DNA of 64,000 bases from an uncultured Bacilli bacterium (lineage in GTDB: Bacteria; Bacillota_I; Bacilli_A; ML615J-28; CAG-313), in the NCBI GenBank assembly GCA_934098295.1, contig CAKONV010000002.1:116297-180296 (forward strand), given 5' to 3'. The translations under genes and the position numbers were made by a program. Position 1 is the stretch's first letter, and every line of letters begins with the position of its first letter. Under the pieces are notes generated by a model, which ran no database searches, was not told the DNA's origin, and was given only the letters and a program-made list of their open reading frames with translations. Below, one piece after another: positions 43,481 through 52,704 of this stretch.

Positions 43481-45211
43481 TTATTTGTTTAATTTCATCA
43501 TTTTACGCTTATTTTTGGCAGATAATCGCCTTTTGATTAAATATGTAGTTATTAATCCTATTACTAAGCCTAAAAAGATAATTAAGAAAATATAAATTGG
43601 TAACATATTTGTATATGCTTTTACTTGTCCCCACATGATTATTACTGATTCATTATAATCACCAAAATCGTTCATAATTGCACATCTAGCTATAACTTTT
43701 TCATTTGGATATTGTGTTTCTAATTGATTTAAAGATTCACTAAAAGGGTATATTATAGCTCTTCTTCCTTCGGTTAATGTACCTTCGAATAAATAACTTA
43801 AATCATATGGTTCTATTTTTTCAAAATAATCCGTATTAGTAATGTCAATGCCTGTTGATTTTTGTAGACATTCATATATATCGCCATTATAGCTTAGCAG
43901 TTCACCTTCGTCATAAGTTTTCATTTTATCATATTCACAACTAGAAAAATATTCATTATTCGTTATTTTAATTTCATCATCTGCACTAATTTCTTTTAAT
44001 GTAATATATAGTTTATTATCATATATTACATATGATTCTTCATCATAATCAGTTGTCGAACAATAATCTGAAGCTCCATACCAAGATGATGCTAAACTAA
44101 ATAATTCATCACCAACAATATAAGGAGTATAACCTATATAATCCATATTAGCAGACGCATTTACCGGATCAGATAGATAATTTAAAAATAAATAAGCTAA
44201 TTCTTTGTTACTTCCTTTAGGTAATGTCCAGGCATCATACCATATATTACTACCATCTTCTGGAACATAATATTCTAATGTTTTTCCAACTTCACTTTTA
44301 GCAGTTGATATTGAATATGTGGCATCACCTGAATATGCTAAATTCATTTTAATTTTTCCCGTAATAATATCATTTTTTCCTGAATCGACTTCAAAACCAA
44401 ATATATTTTTCTTCAATGATATTAATTCTTCTTTTACAGCAGCAATTTTTTCGTAATTTTCATTTTCACTTGATTTACTACCATCTAATTTAAAATCAAA
44501 AATATCTTGAATTTTTAGTTGATACTTTAAATCATCAACAGGATTATTATTATTTAGATAGGCATCTTTCAATGCTTTAAATTCTTCAGTTTTACTGTAA
44601 TGATGCATAAGTCCAGAAACATAAGCATCACGCATAGAATTTTTAATGGATATAACATTTTTGTATTTTTCATTCCAAAAAGCATCCCAACTTTTTACAT
44701 CTTCTCTCACAGTGTCACTACATAATGGATCATATATTATTCCTAATGTTCCCCACATATATCCTACCGCAAATTGATCTAAATTTACTTCTTTATTTTG
44801 ATAAGGAACTTTCATAGCTTTTAACTTATTTCTTAAAACTTTAGAAGCATATTTTTCATAATTTGGGATGCTTTTTCCAAAGTCATCCATTGGTTCTACT
44901 AATTCTTCTTTGATTAATTTTTGAATCATATAATCAGATGTACATACTAAATCATAGGTTCCTTCTTTTTGTAAAGTAAATTGGTTATACATAGTTTCAT
45001 TAGTATCATATGTATAGTAATTGACTTTTACACCATATTTTTTTTCAAAATCATCTATGATGCTTACGCTATCATCTTCACCATTTGATATATAATCTTC
45101 AACATTATAGATAGTCAAAGTTTGTCCTACAAATCTATCGCTAGCTTTAACTAAAGAAGGAGCAGCAGTTAAGATAAAAATTAATAGAATACAAATAAAA
45201 GTTTTTTTCAT
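43481..45211 (-). CDS. potD: Spermidine/putrescine ABC transporter substrate-binding protein, membrane-anchored, with inserted repeat module
   Basis: An extracellular polyamine-binding protein. Signal peptide at 1-23, PotD fold from LTIYNVEDYI to IWYDAWTLPKGS and a C-terminal VIARCAIMNDFGDYNE. At 576 residues it is over 200 longer than usual. Residues about 389-470 hold two related ~40-residue units (YDEESYVIYDNKLYITLKE and YDEGELLSYNGDIYECLQK), resembling CBM5/12-type repeats. A C-terminal membrane helix (about 537-557) with a basic tail replaces the lipobox anchor. Last gene of the operon, 2 bases after potC. Confidence 0.88.
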   Translation of the reverse strand: MKKTFICILLIFILTAAPSLVKASDRFVGQTLTIYNVEDYISNGEDDSVSIIDDFEKKYGVKVNYYTYDTNETMYNQFTLQKEGTYDLVCTSDYMIQKLIKEELVEPMDDFGKSIPNYEKYASKVLRNKLKAMKVPYQNKEVNLDQFAVGYMWGTLGIIYDPLCSDTVREDVKSWDAFWNEKYKNVISIKNSMRDAYVSGLMHHYSKTEEFKALKDAYLNNNNPVDDLKYQLKIQDIFDFKLDGSKSSENENYEKIAAVKEELISLKKNIFGFEVDSGKNDIITGKIKMNLAYSGDATYSISTAKSEVGKTLEYYVPEDGSNIWYDAWTLPKGSNKELAYLFLNYLSDPVNASANMDYIGYTPYIVGDELFSLASSWYGASDYCSTTDYDEESYVIYDNKLYITLKEISADDEIKITNNEYFSSCEYDKMKTYDEGELLSYNGDIYECLQKSTGIDITNTDYFEKIEPYDLSYLFEGTLTEGRRAIIYPFSESLNQLETQYPNEKVIARCAIMNDFGDYNESVIIMWGQVKAYTNMLPIYIFLIIFLGLVIGLITTYLIKRRLSAKNKRKMMKLNK

Positions 45212-45213
45212 AA

Positions 45214-46029
45214 TTATCTCTTCCTTCCTTTATTAGTTTTTTTAGCTAAATTGTTATTATATAAAGTAACACCAACAACAAAGATTAAAACAACTATAAA
45301 TAAAATTGTTGATAAGGCTCTAACTTCTGCAGGAATAGGGTGCTTTGTTACAATTTTTTGGATATATGTTGATATTGTTTCGAATGATGGTTCTTTTAAA
45401 TATTGGGTTATTACAAAATCATCAAGTGATAATGTCATTGATAATAAAAATCCTGAAAAAATTCCCGGTAAAATTTCTGGTAAAATTACCTTAAATAAAG
45501 CATACCAAGGAGTTGCTCCTAAATCGAGAGCAGCTTCAAATATGTTAGGATCCATTTGAGCTAATTTTGGTAAAACATTTAAATAAACAAAAGCCACCGT
45601 TAAAACAATGTGACCAATTAATAAAGTTCCAAAACAATATTTTGCGTTTATAACTTTAAACAAAATAGCAAGTGATAATGCCATTACAATTTCAGCATTT
45701 ATAACTGGCAATTGCGTAATTGTATCTAAAGTTTTTTTATACTTTTTACTAGCATAAAAGGCACCTATAGCTCCAAATGTTCCAATTATAGTTGAACAAA
45801 TGGCTGATACAATCGCAATTATTACGGTATTTTTGGTTGCTTCCATTAACTTAGCATTAGCAAACAAATCTTTATACAATTGAAAAGAAAAACCAGTCCA
45901 AACACCAAGTTCATCACTAACTGTAAATGAATATATGACCAATACTAAAATTGGTAAATACATTAAAAATAGAACCAAATACATAAAACTTTTGGCTAAA
46001 ATTTTTGTTAAGCGAGGATGTTTTACCAT
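45214..46029 (-). CDS. potC: Spermidine/putrescine ABC transporter permease PotC
   Basis: A 271-residue inner-membrane permease with six predicted helices. The EAA-like loop EAALDLGATPWYALFKVILPEI, which contacts the ATPase, is at about 175-195. Conserved YSFTVSDELGVWTGFS near the N-terminus matches PotC/YdcV. It overlaps potB by 7 bases and precedes potD by 2, so the transporter genes are tightly coupled. Confidence 0.93.
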   Translation of the reverse strand: MVKHPRLTKILAKSFMYLVLFLMYLPILVLVIYSFTVSDELGVWTGFSFQLYKDLFANAKLMEATKNTVIIAIVSAICSTIIGTFGAIGAFYASKKYKKTLDTITQLPVINAEIVMALSLAILFKVINAKYCFGTLLIGHIVLTVAFVYLNVLPKLAQMDPNIFEAALDLGATPWYALFKVILPEILPGIFSGFLLSMTLSLDDFVITQYLKEPSFETISTYIQKIVTKHPIPAEVRALSTILFIVVLIFVVGVTLYNNNLAKKTNKGRKR

Positions 46030-46814
46030 ACTGAACCACGACCTCCTGTTTCATCTTTAGAAAATTTTCTACTAATATAAACACTTAAAATAATTAGTGA
46101 TAACATTATTAATGCCATAAATGAACCAAAATTCCAATCAGCTTGGTTAAAATATAAATCAATGTAACTGCCAAATAAAACAACATTGTATTCTGATAAA
46201 ATATCAGATATTACATAAGATGATAATGTTGGCATAAATACCATTGTTGCGGCAGATACGATTCCTGGCATTGTCATAGGAATTATAACTTTTATAAAAG
46301 CTTCAAAAGATGATGCTCCTAAATCACGAGCAGCCTCGATTTGAGCTTTATCCATCTTTAACATTGTTGAATATAATGGTAAAATTACAAAAGGCAAATA
46401 ATTATACACAAGCCCAATAATTGTTGCTAGTGTAGGATTTGCTCCTGTTGATATACCAATCCAGTTTAATACATCTCTTGTAGCACTTGTTCTAATAATG
46501 AAATTTATCCACATTGGCATTATAAATAACATTACTAAAATCTTTGATTTATTATATTTACGATTAGCCAAAACATAAGCTACTGGATAACCAATAACTA
46601 AACAAATAATAGTATTAATAATTGCGTAAACAAAGGATATTAATAAAACATTGACGTTAGTACTATCACTAAAAAACTTCGTTAAATTGGCAAACGAAAA
46701 GGATCCTCCTTTATTTGTGAAAGCATAGTAGATTATAAAAAAGACGGGAATAACAACAAAACCTACTAAAAACAATAAATAAGGAATTGATAAATATTTA
46801 CGTTTAAATTTCAT
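46023..46814 (-). CDS. potB: Spermidine/putrescine ABC transporter permease PotB
   Basis: A 263-residue permease with six predicted helices. The coupling loop IEAARDLGASSFEAFIKVI is at about 158-176, followed by TMPGIVSAATMVFMPTLSSYV. These features, with the neighbours PotA and PotC, define PotB. Its start overlaps the end of potA by 11 bases. Confidence 0.93.
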   Translation of the reverse strand: MKFKRKYLSIPYLLFLVGFVVIPVFFIIYYAFTNKGGSFSFANLTKFFSDSTNVNVLLISFVYAIINTIICLVIGYPVAYVLANRKYNKSKILVMLFIMPMWINFIIRTSATRDVLNWIGISTGANPTLATIIGLVYNYLPFVILPLYSTMLKMDKAQIEAARDLGASSFEAFIKVIIPMTMPGIVSAATMVFMPTLSSYVISDILSEYNVVLFGSYIDLYFNQADWNFGSFMALIMLSLIILSVYISRKFSKDETGGRGSVW

Positions 46815-48321
46815 ATTTAGATAAATCCTCTTTTAATTTAAGTTTTATGTTTTCTTTTTTTATAATTACACTAACTGTGTCGCCTTCATTCCACGTCCAT
46901 TCTGTATCAACGACAAAGTCCTCTTCATCTTCTGTTCTTACAATTAACTGATAATGGTCACCTTTCCATACTGTTTGAATAATCGTACCTGTAATATTGC
47001 CTTCTTCTAAATTATCACTAATTTCAACATCAGGCATAGCAATTTCAGCAACTACATCAATATCATTTAAATCATATTTTTTAGAATCTGGTGTTACTAA
47101 ATAACCATCTTCATCAAGAATGCTTCCAGGAACCATTTGAGTTACATCACAATCCCAGGTTGTACCAGCAAAAACAACGCGATTTAATTTATCAATATAA
47201 GCATCTTCATATATATTAGCATCATATTCTCTTTTCATGATTTGAATTAAATCTTTATCAATACTAATACCAATAACCTCACCAACATTGTGATCAATAG
47301 TACTTTGAATTAAAACTTCACTATTTCCAATCATTGCGGTAAATTGATAGTGAATACCCTTAAATACTTTTTCAACAATTGTGGCTTTTACCTTACATTC
47401 TTCAGGTTTTCTAATCATTACATCTTCAGGTCTAACAACTACATCAACTTTTTGATTAATTTCAAAATCATCAATGCAATCCCATGTTGCTCCTAAAAAA
47501 CGAACTTTAAAGCGATCAATCATTGTACCTACATATATATTTGATTCACCAATAAAATCGGCTACAAAGGCGTTGCTTGGTTCATTATATATATCCATTG
47601 GTGTACCTATTTGTTGAATTAGGCCATCTTTCATGACCACAATTCGGTCACTCATTGTTAAAGCTTCTTCTTGATCATGAGTTACATAGATAAATGTTAT
47701 TCCTAATTTTTGGTGCATCTTCTTTAATTCCAATTGCATTTCTTTACGCATTTTTAAATCTAATGCCCCTAATGGTTCATCTAGAAGTAATATCTTGGGC
47801 TCATTTACAATAGCTCTAGCAATAGCTATACGTTGTTGTTGGCCACCAGATAAGGTATTTACGTTTCTTGTTTCAAAATCTTCTAAATCAACAATTTTTA
47901 ATGCTTTTAAAACTTTTTCATCAATTTCATCTCTTGTGTATTTGCGGTACTTGGTTACTTTTTCACCTTTTTTATTTACTTTTTCATAAGGTATTTTAGC
48001 AAGTTTTAATCCAAAAGCAATATTATCATATACATCTAAATGTTGAAATAATGCATAACGTTGAAAAACAGTATTTAATGGCCTTTTATGTGGTGGTAAT
48101 GTTGAAATATCATTACCATTTAATAATATTTTCCCACTTGTCGGAATTTCAAAACCGGCAATCATTCTTAAAGTTGTCGTTTTACCACAACCAGATGGGC
48201 CTAATAAAGTTACAAATTCCTTTTCCTTAATTTGCAAATTCAAATCTTCGACAGCAACAAAATCACCGCCATCAAATTCTTTTCTCACATTAACTAATTC
48301 TAAAATAACATCATTGTTCAT
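46804..48321 (-). CDS. potA: Spermidine/putrescine ABC transporter ATPase PotA with duplicated C-terminal domain
   Basis: Energises polyamine import. Walker A LLGPSGCGKTTT, signature LSGGQQQR, Walker B ILLLDEPLGALD and VTHDQEEAL are all intact. Start at 48321, with AAGGAG before it. At 505 residues it is about 140 longer than typical PotA. The C-terminal regulatory region is doubled: LGATWDCID and FAGTTWDCD begin two related halves, each with a later VWKG/VFKG-HYQ segment. A basic insert KKGEKVTKYRKYTRDE lies in the helical region. It follows the XRE-cupin regulator by 10 bases. Confidence 0.93.
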   Translation of the reverse strand: MNNDVILELVNVRKEFDGGDFVAVEDLNLQIKEKEFVTLLGPSGCGKTTTLRMIAGFEIPTSGKILLNGNDISTLPPHKRPLNTVFQRYALFQHLDVYDNIAFGLKLAKIPYEKVNKKGEKVTKYRKYTRDEIDEKVLKALKIVDLEDFETRNVNTLSGGQQQRIAIARAIVNEPKILLLDEPLGALDLKMRKEMQLELKKMHQKLGITFIYVTHDQEEALTMSDRIVVMKDGLIQQIGTPMDIYNEPSNAFVADFIGESNIYVGTMIDRFKVRFLGATWDCIDDFEINQKVDVVVRPEDVMIRKPEECKVKATIVEKVFKGIHYQFTAMIGNSEVLIQSTIDHNVGEVIGISIDKDLIQIMKREYDANIYEDAYIDKLNRVVFAGTTWDCDVTQMVPGSILDEDGYLVTPDSKKYDLNDIDVVAEIAMPDVEISDNLEEGNITGTIIQTVWKGDHYQLIVRTEDEEDFVVDTEWTWNEGDTVSVIIKKENIKLKLKEDLSKYEI

Positions 48322-48331
48322 TTTTCTCTCC

Positions 48332-48865
48332 TTAAAAATTAGGTGGACTTGATACCCATACAACTTTTGCAATTTCTTTACCAGTATTTATCAAATAATG
48401 ATTTTTACTGGTAGTAAAATAGAAAGTTTCACCTTGATGACACTTATAATGTGTCTCTCCTAAAACAATATCAATACTACCATTAATAACATATCCAAAT
48501 TCTTGTCCTTCATGCGGAATATCTAATTCAGTTTTTTTACCAACTTCTAATTCCAACAATATCGGTTCCATTTCATTTTTTTGACTATTAACAACTAACC
48601 AAGTAAGTTTATAATCTTCGGTACTTTTAATAAAATAATCTTCCTTAGAAAAAACTATTTTTTCTTCGTCTTCATCACTAAAGAAACTTTTAAACGTTGT
48701 ACCTAACGCATTAATTATATCTTCAAGTGTTGAAATAGAGGGTTCAGTTAAATCATTCTCTAATTGTGATATATACCCTTTTGTAAGTTCACAACGATCG
48801 GCCAATTCTTCCTGCGTCAAACCGCAGAGCACTCTTAATCTTTTAATTTTTTTTCCTAATTCCAT
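48332..48865 (-). CDS. XRE-family regulator with cupin domain (polyamine operon regulator)
   Basis: A 177-residue protein. Helix-turn-helix at about 1-60 (LTQEELADRCELTKGYISQLE), then a cupin domain (about 105-175, IPHEGQEFGYVINGS). This architecture is that of PuuR-like regulators, where the cupin binds the ligand. It is the first gene of the potABCD operon, so a polyamine-responsive role is likely. A 6-base inverted repeat just upstream of its start is a candidate self-binding site. Confidence 0.88.
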   Translation of the reverse strand: MELGKKIKRLRVLCGLTQEELADRCELTKGYISQLENDLTEPSISTLEDIINALGTTFKSFFSDEDEEKIVFSKEDYFIKSTEDYKLTWLVVNSQKNEMEPILLELEVGKKTELDIPHEGQEFGYVINGSIDIVLGETHYKCHQGETFYFTTSKNHYLINTGKEIAKVVWVSSPPNF

Positions 48866-48897
48866 AATTTATTCTTTCCTTTAAAATGTGTATAATT

Positions 48898-48914
48898 CTA
48901 AACAATAAGTTTAG
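48898..48914. promoter_or_regulatory. Candidate operator of the polyamine operon
   Basis: CTAAAC-AATAA-GTTTAG inverted repeat 33 bases before the regulator gene start, close to a TATACA -10-like element. Confidence 0.45.
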
Positions 48915-49000
48915 TAATTGTAAACCATAATATTTTAACATATTTTTTCAGTTTTTACTATAATATTGCATAAATTTATTATATGTGCTTTATTTCATAA

Positions 49001-49034
49001 AAAATGACTTGTTTATATACAAACAAGCCATTTT
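49001..49034 (-). terminator. Terminator of the 49048 lipoprotein gene
   Basis: AAAATGGCTTGTTT pairs with AAACAAGTCATTTT on the minus strand, followed by TTATG; one G-T pair. Confidence 0.85.
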
Positions 49035-49047
49035 ATTAACTATTAAA

Positions 49048-49932
49048 TTATTTAATCTTTACATTATTACAACCTGAAACAGAATTAGAAGCTAAATCGC
49101 CAATTTTTCCTTCAATTGTAATTTTCTCTAAATTAGAAAGTTTAGAAAAAGCTAAACCTTCAATCTTTGATACATCACCAATAATAACAATTTCTTTGAT
49201 ATATTCATTATTTCTAAATGAATATTTTTTTATTCCGTCTTTAAATAATTCAGCATCGACTGTTAATTTTTTTATTTTAACATCTTTAGCCAAAAGATTA
49301 TTATTTTCTTCTGAATATAAACCATCACCAGGAATATCTAAACAACTCATAATGCTAGTTTCTATTTCTTTAAAACTTGTAACATCATTTGTATCAAGAG
49401 TAAGGCTTACTCCGCAAGCATATATAGTTGTTGGCATTGTTACCTCATCAACAGTAGTATATAGAACTGCCCCAACTTTATAACCCAAAGATTTAAAAAC
49501 GGTTTTAATACGAGCTTTAAGAATAGTATCTTCTTTTAATCTTGTTGAAGAAGTTACAACTTCATCACCATTTAGCCAATCTACTTGTACTATAAAACTA
49601 CAATTCGAAGCTAAATTATATTTTTTATACAATGATTCAAATTCTTTAACTGTTTGAAAAGGCTTAAAAGCAGTCGATATATATATATTATCAATTAATT
49701 CTACTTCTTCATTACTCTTAACCTCTTTTTCTATCAAAGTTATATCTTCAATTTGATAAGTAATCTTTGAAGATACTACTTTTTCTACTTCATCAGGTTG
49801 TTTATTAACAATGTTACCAGTATTATGTTTATCTTCGCCATTATCAGCTTTCTTTTTGCTAGTACACGAAATTGTTGTAATAGCTAAGAACATCACAAAT
49901 AAAAACATTACTAATTTTTTCAGATTCTTCAT
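49048..49932 (-). CDS. Lipoprotein with C-terminal leucine-rich-like segment, unknown function
   Basis: A 294-residue lipoprotein with lipobox TTISC at about residue 23, then a charged linker. The middle part (about 60-210) is not recognised. The last 80 residues (ITIEGKIGDLAS, VIIGDVSKIEGLAFSKLSNL) resemble BspA-type leucine-rich repeats. I start at the ATG at 49932, which has GAGGTG 6 bases upstream; the GTG at 49941 lies inside that site. A possible role is surface binding. Transcript end is marked by a strong terminator. Confidence 0.65.
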   Translation of the reverse strand: MKNLKKLVMFLFVMFLAITTISCTSKKKADNGEDKHNTGNIVNKQPDEVEKVVSSKITYQIEDITLIEKEVKSNEEVELIDNIYISTAFKPFQTVKEFESLYKKYNLASNCSFIVQVDWLNGDEVVTSSTRLKEDTILKARIKTVFKSLGYKVGAVLYTTVDEVTMPTTIYACGVSLTLDTNDVTSFKEIETSIMSCLDIPGDGLYSEENNNLLAKDVKIKKLTVDAELFKDGIKKYSFRNNEYIKEIVIIGDVSKIEGLAFSKLSNLEKITIEGKIGDLASNSVSGCNNVKIK

Positions 49933-50149
49933 TTTATCCACCTCATATTTTATTTTTTAGTTCTTTAAATTTTACAAAGCATCTTAATGAAATAGTACAT
50001 TAAAGAATATAAGAACTAATAGAAATATTCTTAAATTTTTAATTTTATGAAAACAACTTTTTTCACATTATATGCTATTGTACCAAAAGTCATAATATTA
50101 TATTCAAAAATAATTATTTTTATATGTTTGAATGCCTAGTTATTTTTGA
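49933..50149. other. Intergenic stretch without recognisable feature
   Basis: AT-rich DNA between the lipoprotein gene and the candidate small RNA. No frame with a ribosome site and no stable hairpin was noticed. If the terminator at 50161 is read through, this part would be a 5' leader of the lipoprotein gene. Confidence 0.5.
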
Positions 50150-50298
50150 AAGCAAAAATAAACAAGAAACATGTGGTACTTGGATTTCTTGTTTGTTAAA
50201 AATATTTATGATAAAAAGAAATCCCCGTAATCTTATGCTATTTTGTTACTTTTAAAGTCTTAGACTTATAATGTGATAAACATTAACACAATCAATGC
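50150..50298 (-). ncRNA. Candidate small RNA or attenuator with own promoter and terminator
   Basis: On the minus strand a near-consensus promoter is followed by about 140 bases with no convincing reading frame and then by an intrinsic terminator (AACAAGAAA/TTTCTTGTT at 50161-50193, then TTTATTTTTG). Upstream of the terminator, GGATTTC can pair with GAAATCC, which overlaps the 5' arm of the terminator, so two exclusive folds are possible. I recognise no RNA family. The downstream gene is the 49048 lipoprotein. Confidence 0.45.
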
Positions 50299-50304
50299 AC
50301 TTTT

Positions 50305-50333
50305 ATTATAACACATAATATTATTTTATGCAA
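50305..50333 (-). promoter_or_regulatory. Promoter of the candidate small RNA
   Basis: TTGCAT (50328-50333), 17-base spacer and TATAAT (50305-50310) on the minus strand, expected start near 50298. Confidence 0.7.
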
Positions 50334-50519
50334 GCGTTTTTATTCACTTTATTGTTTTTTTTATTTTTTCCACTTATTATACTAAATATACTTGAGTTAA
50401 AACAAATTTTTTCTTTTATAATGAACTATCAACTATACATAATTTGTTTGTCTAGACGAAATATAACAAATATTAACATATGATAAAATTTTATAATTAT
50501 CTATATCATTAAAATATTT

Positions 50520-52547
50520 TTAATAATCTTGCATAACGCAACAAGACTTATCTGATTTATGATGCTCTAGCCAACGGGCACCACACATTAAACAAAATGC
50601 ATAATGATATTCTTTATTTTCATAATAATATTCAACAGCACCAGCTGAATAATGAGATAGATGTTCAAAATATTCACATACTTTACAAAAACGGGCATGG
50701 TTGACTGAATCTATTTCTATATAACCAATATCATGAGTTGATATACCACTTTTATTACATTTTGTACAAACCCAGCAATGCCTAAATTCACTATCTACAG
50801 AATATGTTATACCATCCGTGTCATAATATCCAGTGCAACAGCTTGTACAATAGGCAACGTGATCATGAGAGTTATTATAATCATCGTAATGCACAAATGT
50901 ATGAGCAACTTCAAATTCTATGCCACAATCACAATATTTTAAATGTGATTGATTATTTAGTGATTCAAAGTTGTATTCATGAGCGGATTTATAAATTAGA
51001 TGTTCATGTTCACTACAATAATAATATTCATAATTATTATCTTTTGTTAATGAGCATGTTTCTTTAACAAATTCTCTTTTTGTTGAATATATTTTTTGAG
51101 TCGGAATAGTAAGTTCACATTCGCCATTTGAATAAACATATGAAGATTCAAGTGTATATTCATAATCATGATCAAATTTTTTTAATACAAAACCATGTAA
51201 AATGTCGCTTGCCTTTACATATATATCACTAAATTTGTAAACACCTGTTGAATCTTTCCATCCCATATGACATTTATAAAAAATACCGTGAGATGTTTGT
51301 ACATATCCATATGCAATTACTGCATGGCCATTATAAGGAGTGAAAACTGCTTGTTCAACACTTCCATCAATATTTCTAATTGGTCCAAGATATTGATAAA
51401 AATTATTTGCATTATAAGTAAGAGTTAATATTACAGGATTGTCGTTATCTAATTCTTTTATTATATCAAATTCATATTCATAATTATTACCATCTACATT
51501 AGAAATGATATCATTTCTATTTCTCTTACCTTCATAATATTCGTAATTCTCAGTGAATCCATATGTTTCTTCATAAGAAGATTCATTAATATAACGCTCA
51601 TTTGTAACTTTTCTTAATCCTATTTTATCATAATTTTCATAAAACGAATTCAAATATGTAAGCATGATTTTCTGCATATCATCTTCAGACAATCCATAAA
51701 TTAAATTACCATTATTGTTCAATATGTTCGAGCCGTAGTTAATTAAAAATTGGTGAAACAGCTCATTTGCACCAGGGCTATTGTTAAAATTACTAATGTT
51801 ATATTCGTTTTGACTAACTTTAGAATAAACACTATTTTTATCAATATTATATATTGTTCCGTTTTTGTTAAAACTAAAATTTTTGGGAACAATTGTAGAA
51901 TCTAAAAATTCATTAGCATACGACAACAACATTCCGATAGCTACGTACCCGCAGCTACCATTTATGTTATCACCAAAATTATTATTTAAGTTTTCAAAAT
52001 AAAATGATTTCTCAATCGTATGGGATTTAATTACGGCAGTTGTTAGTGAAAATTCAACTGTATCTAAACTTACATCCGATAATGGCGATAATAATGATTG
52101 TATGGCTTCTACAGTACTATCAGTAATTGAATATGATAAATCACAATTATAAATAATATCTGTACCTAGTGTTGTTCTCATATGATATCCCGATTGTTCA
52201 AAATATAAAGGAATCGAATTATCACCATAACCATAACTATTCTCTTCCCAAGGGGATAACGAGTTTAATGAATATTCAATAATTTCATTTTTTACAAAAT
52301 CATATAGTACATACCCGTCTATATTATTAATCTTACCATCATACAAGTACAATGATGCTTTTGCATCATATTCTCCATCATCTTTTTGAGTAATATTGTA
52401 AACTTTTATTACTTTTGTTGGAATAAAATCTTTAAATAAATACTCTTGTTCTGTTGTTAAACTTGCTTTTAAATTTGTCCTTATAAATGGTAAGGAAAAT
52501 AATAAAGCAATACATAAAAACATCACTTTTTTCATAATTTGTTTCAT
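50520..52547 (-). CDS. Secreted cysteine peptidase (C39/papain-like) with Cys/His-rich C-terminal repeats
   Basis: A 675-residue exported protein (signal peptide about 1-28). The peptidase domain has the nucleophile in NGSCGYVAIGML (Cys199), the His in YNGHAVIAYGY (His408), and a CHMGWKDSTGVY segment, as in C39-like and papain-fold enzymes. From about 470 to the end there are at least five units with CxxC or CxH motifs spaced by aromatic residues (YCSEHEH, YCDCG, YCTSCC, CTKCNKSG, CKVC, CLMCG), perhaps zinc binding or disulfide linked. AAGGAGG precedes the ATG. Three Spo0A-box-like sites lie upstream, suggesting expression at the onset of sporulation. Confidence 0.72.
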   Translation of the reverse strand: MKQIMKKVMFLCIALLFSLPFIRTNLKASLTTEQEYLFKDFIPTKVIKVYNITQKDDGEYDAKASLYLYDGKINNIDGYVLYDFVKNEIIEYSLNSLSPWEENSYGYGDNSIPLYFEQSGYHMRTTLGTDIIYNCDLSYSITDSTVEAIQSLLSPLSDVSLDTVEFSLTTAVIKSHTIEKSFYFENLNNNFGDNINGSCGYVAIGMLLSYANEFLDSTIVPKNFSFNKNGTIYNIDKNSVYSKVSQNEYNISNFNNSPGANELFHQFLINYGSNILNNNGNLIYGLSEDDMQKIMLTYLNSFYENYDKIGLRKVTNERYINESSYEETYGFTENYEYYEGKRNRNDIISNVDGNNYEYEFDIIKELDNDNPVILTLTYNANNFYQYLGPIRNIDGSVEQAVFTPYNGHAVIAYGYVQTSHGIFYKCHMGWKDSTGVYKFSDIYVKASDILHGFVLKKFDHDYEYTLESSYVYSNGECELTIPTQKIYSTKREFVKETCSLTKDNNYEYYYCSEHEHLIYKSAHEYNFESLNNQSHLKYCDCGIEFEVAHTFVHYDDYNNSHDHVAYCTSCCTGYYDTDGITYSVDSEFRHCWVCTKCNKSGISTHDIGYIEIDSVNHARFCKVCEYFEHLSHYSAGAVEYYYENKEYHYAFCLMCGARWLEHHKSDKSCCVMQDY

Positions 52548-52590
52548 TTTGTCCTCCTTTTTGACTATATATATAAATAATGGGTATATT

Positions 52591-52596
52591 ATTATA
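52591..52596 (-). promoter_or_regulatory. -10 element of the peptidase gene
   Basis: TATAAT on the minus strand with no good -35, as expected for a promoter that needs an activator. The upstream 0A-like boxes fit this. Confidence 0.45.
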
Positions 52597-52636
52597 ATAT
52601 AGCCAAAATAATTTTAACACAGAACAAGTGCAAAAT

Positions 52637-52704
52637 TTGTCAAAAATTGTCGAAAAACGATAATTTATTTACTTTTTTTTATAAAAATATAATTTTTTGT
52701 CAAA
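52637..52704. promoter_or_regulatory. Cluster of Spo0A-box-like sites upstream of the peptidase gene
   Basis: TTGTCAAA (52637-52644), TTGTCGAA (52647-52654, exact consensus as I know it) and TTGTCAAA (52697-52704). Start-to-start distances are 10 and 50 bases, so all three face the same side of the helix. They are located about 55 to 115 bases before the expected transcription start. Confidence 0.55.
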
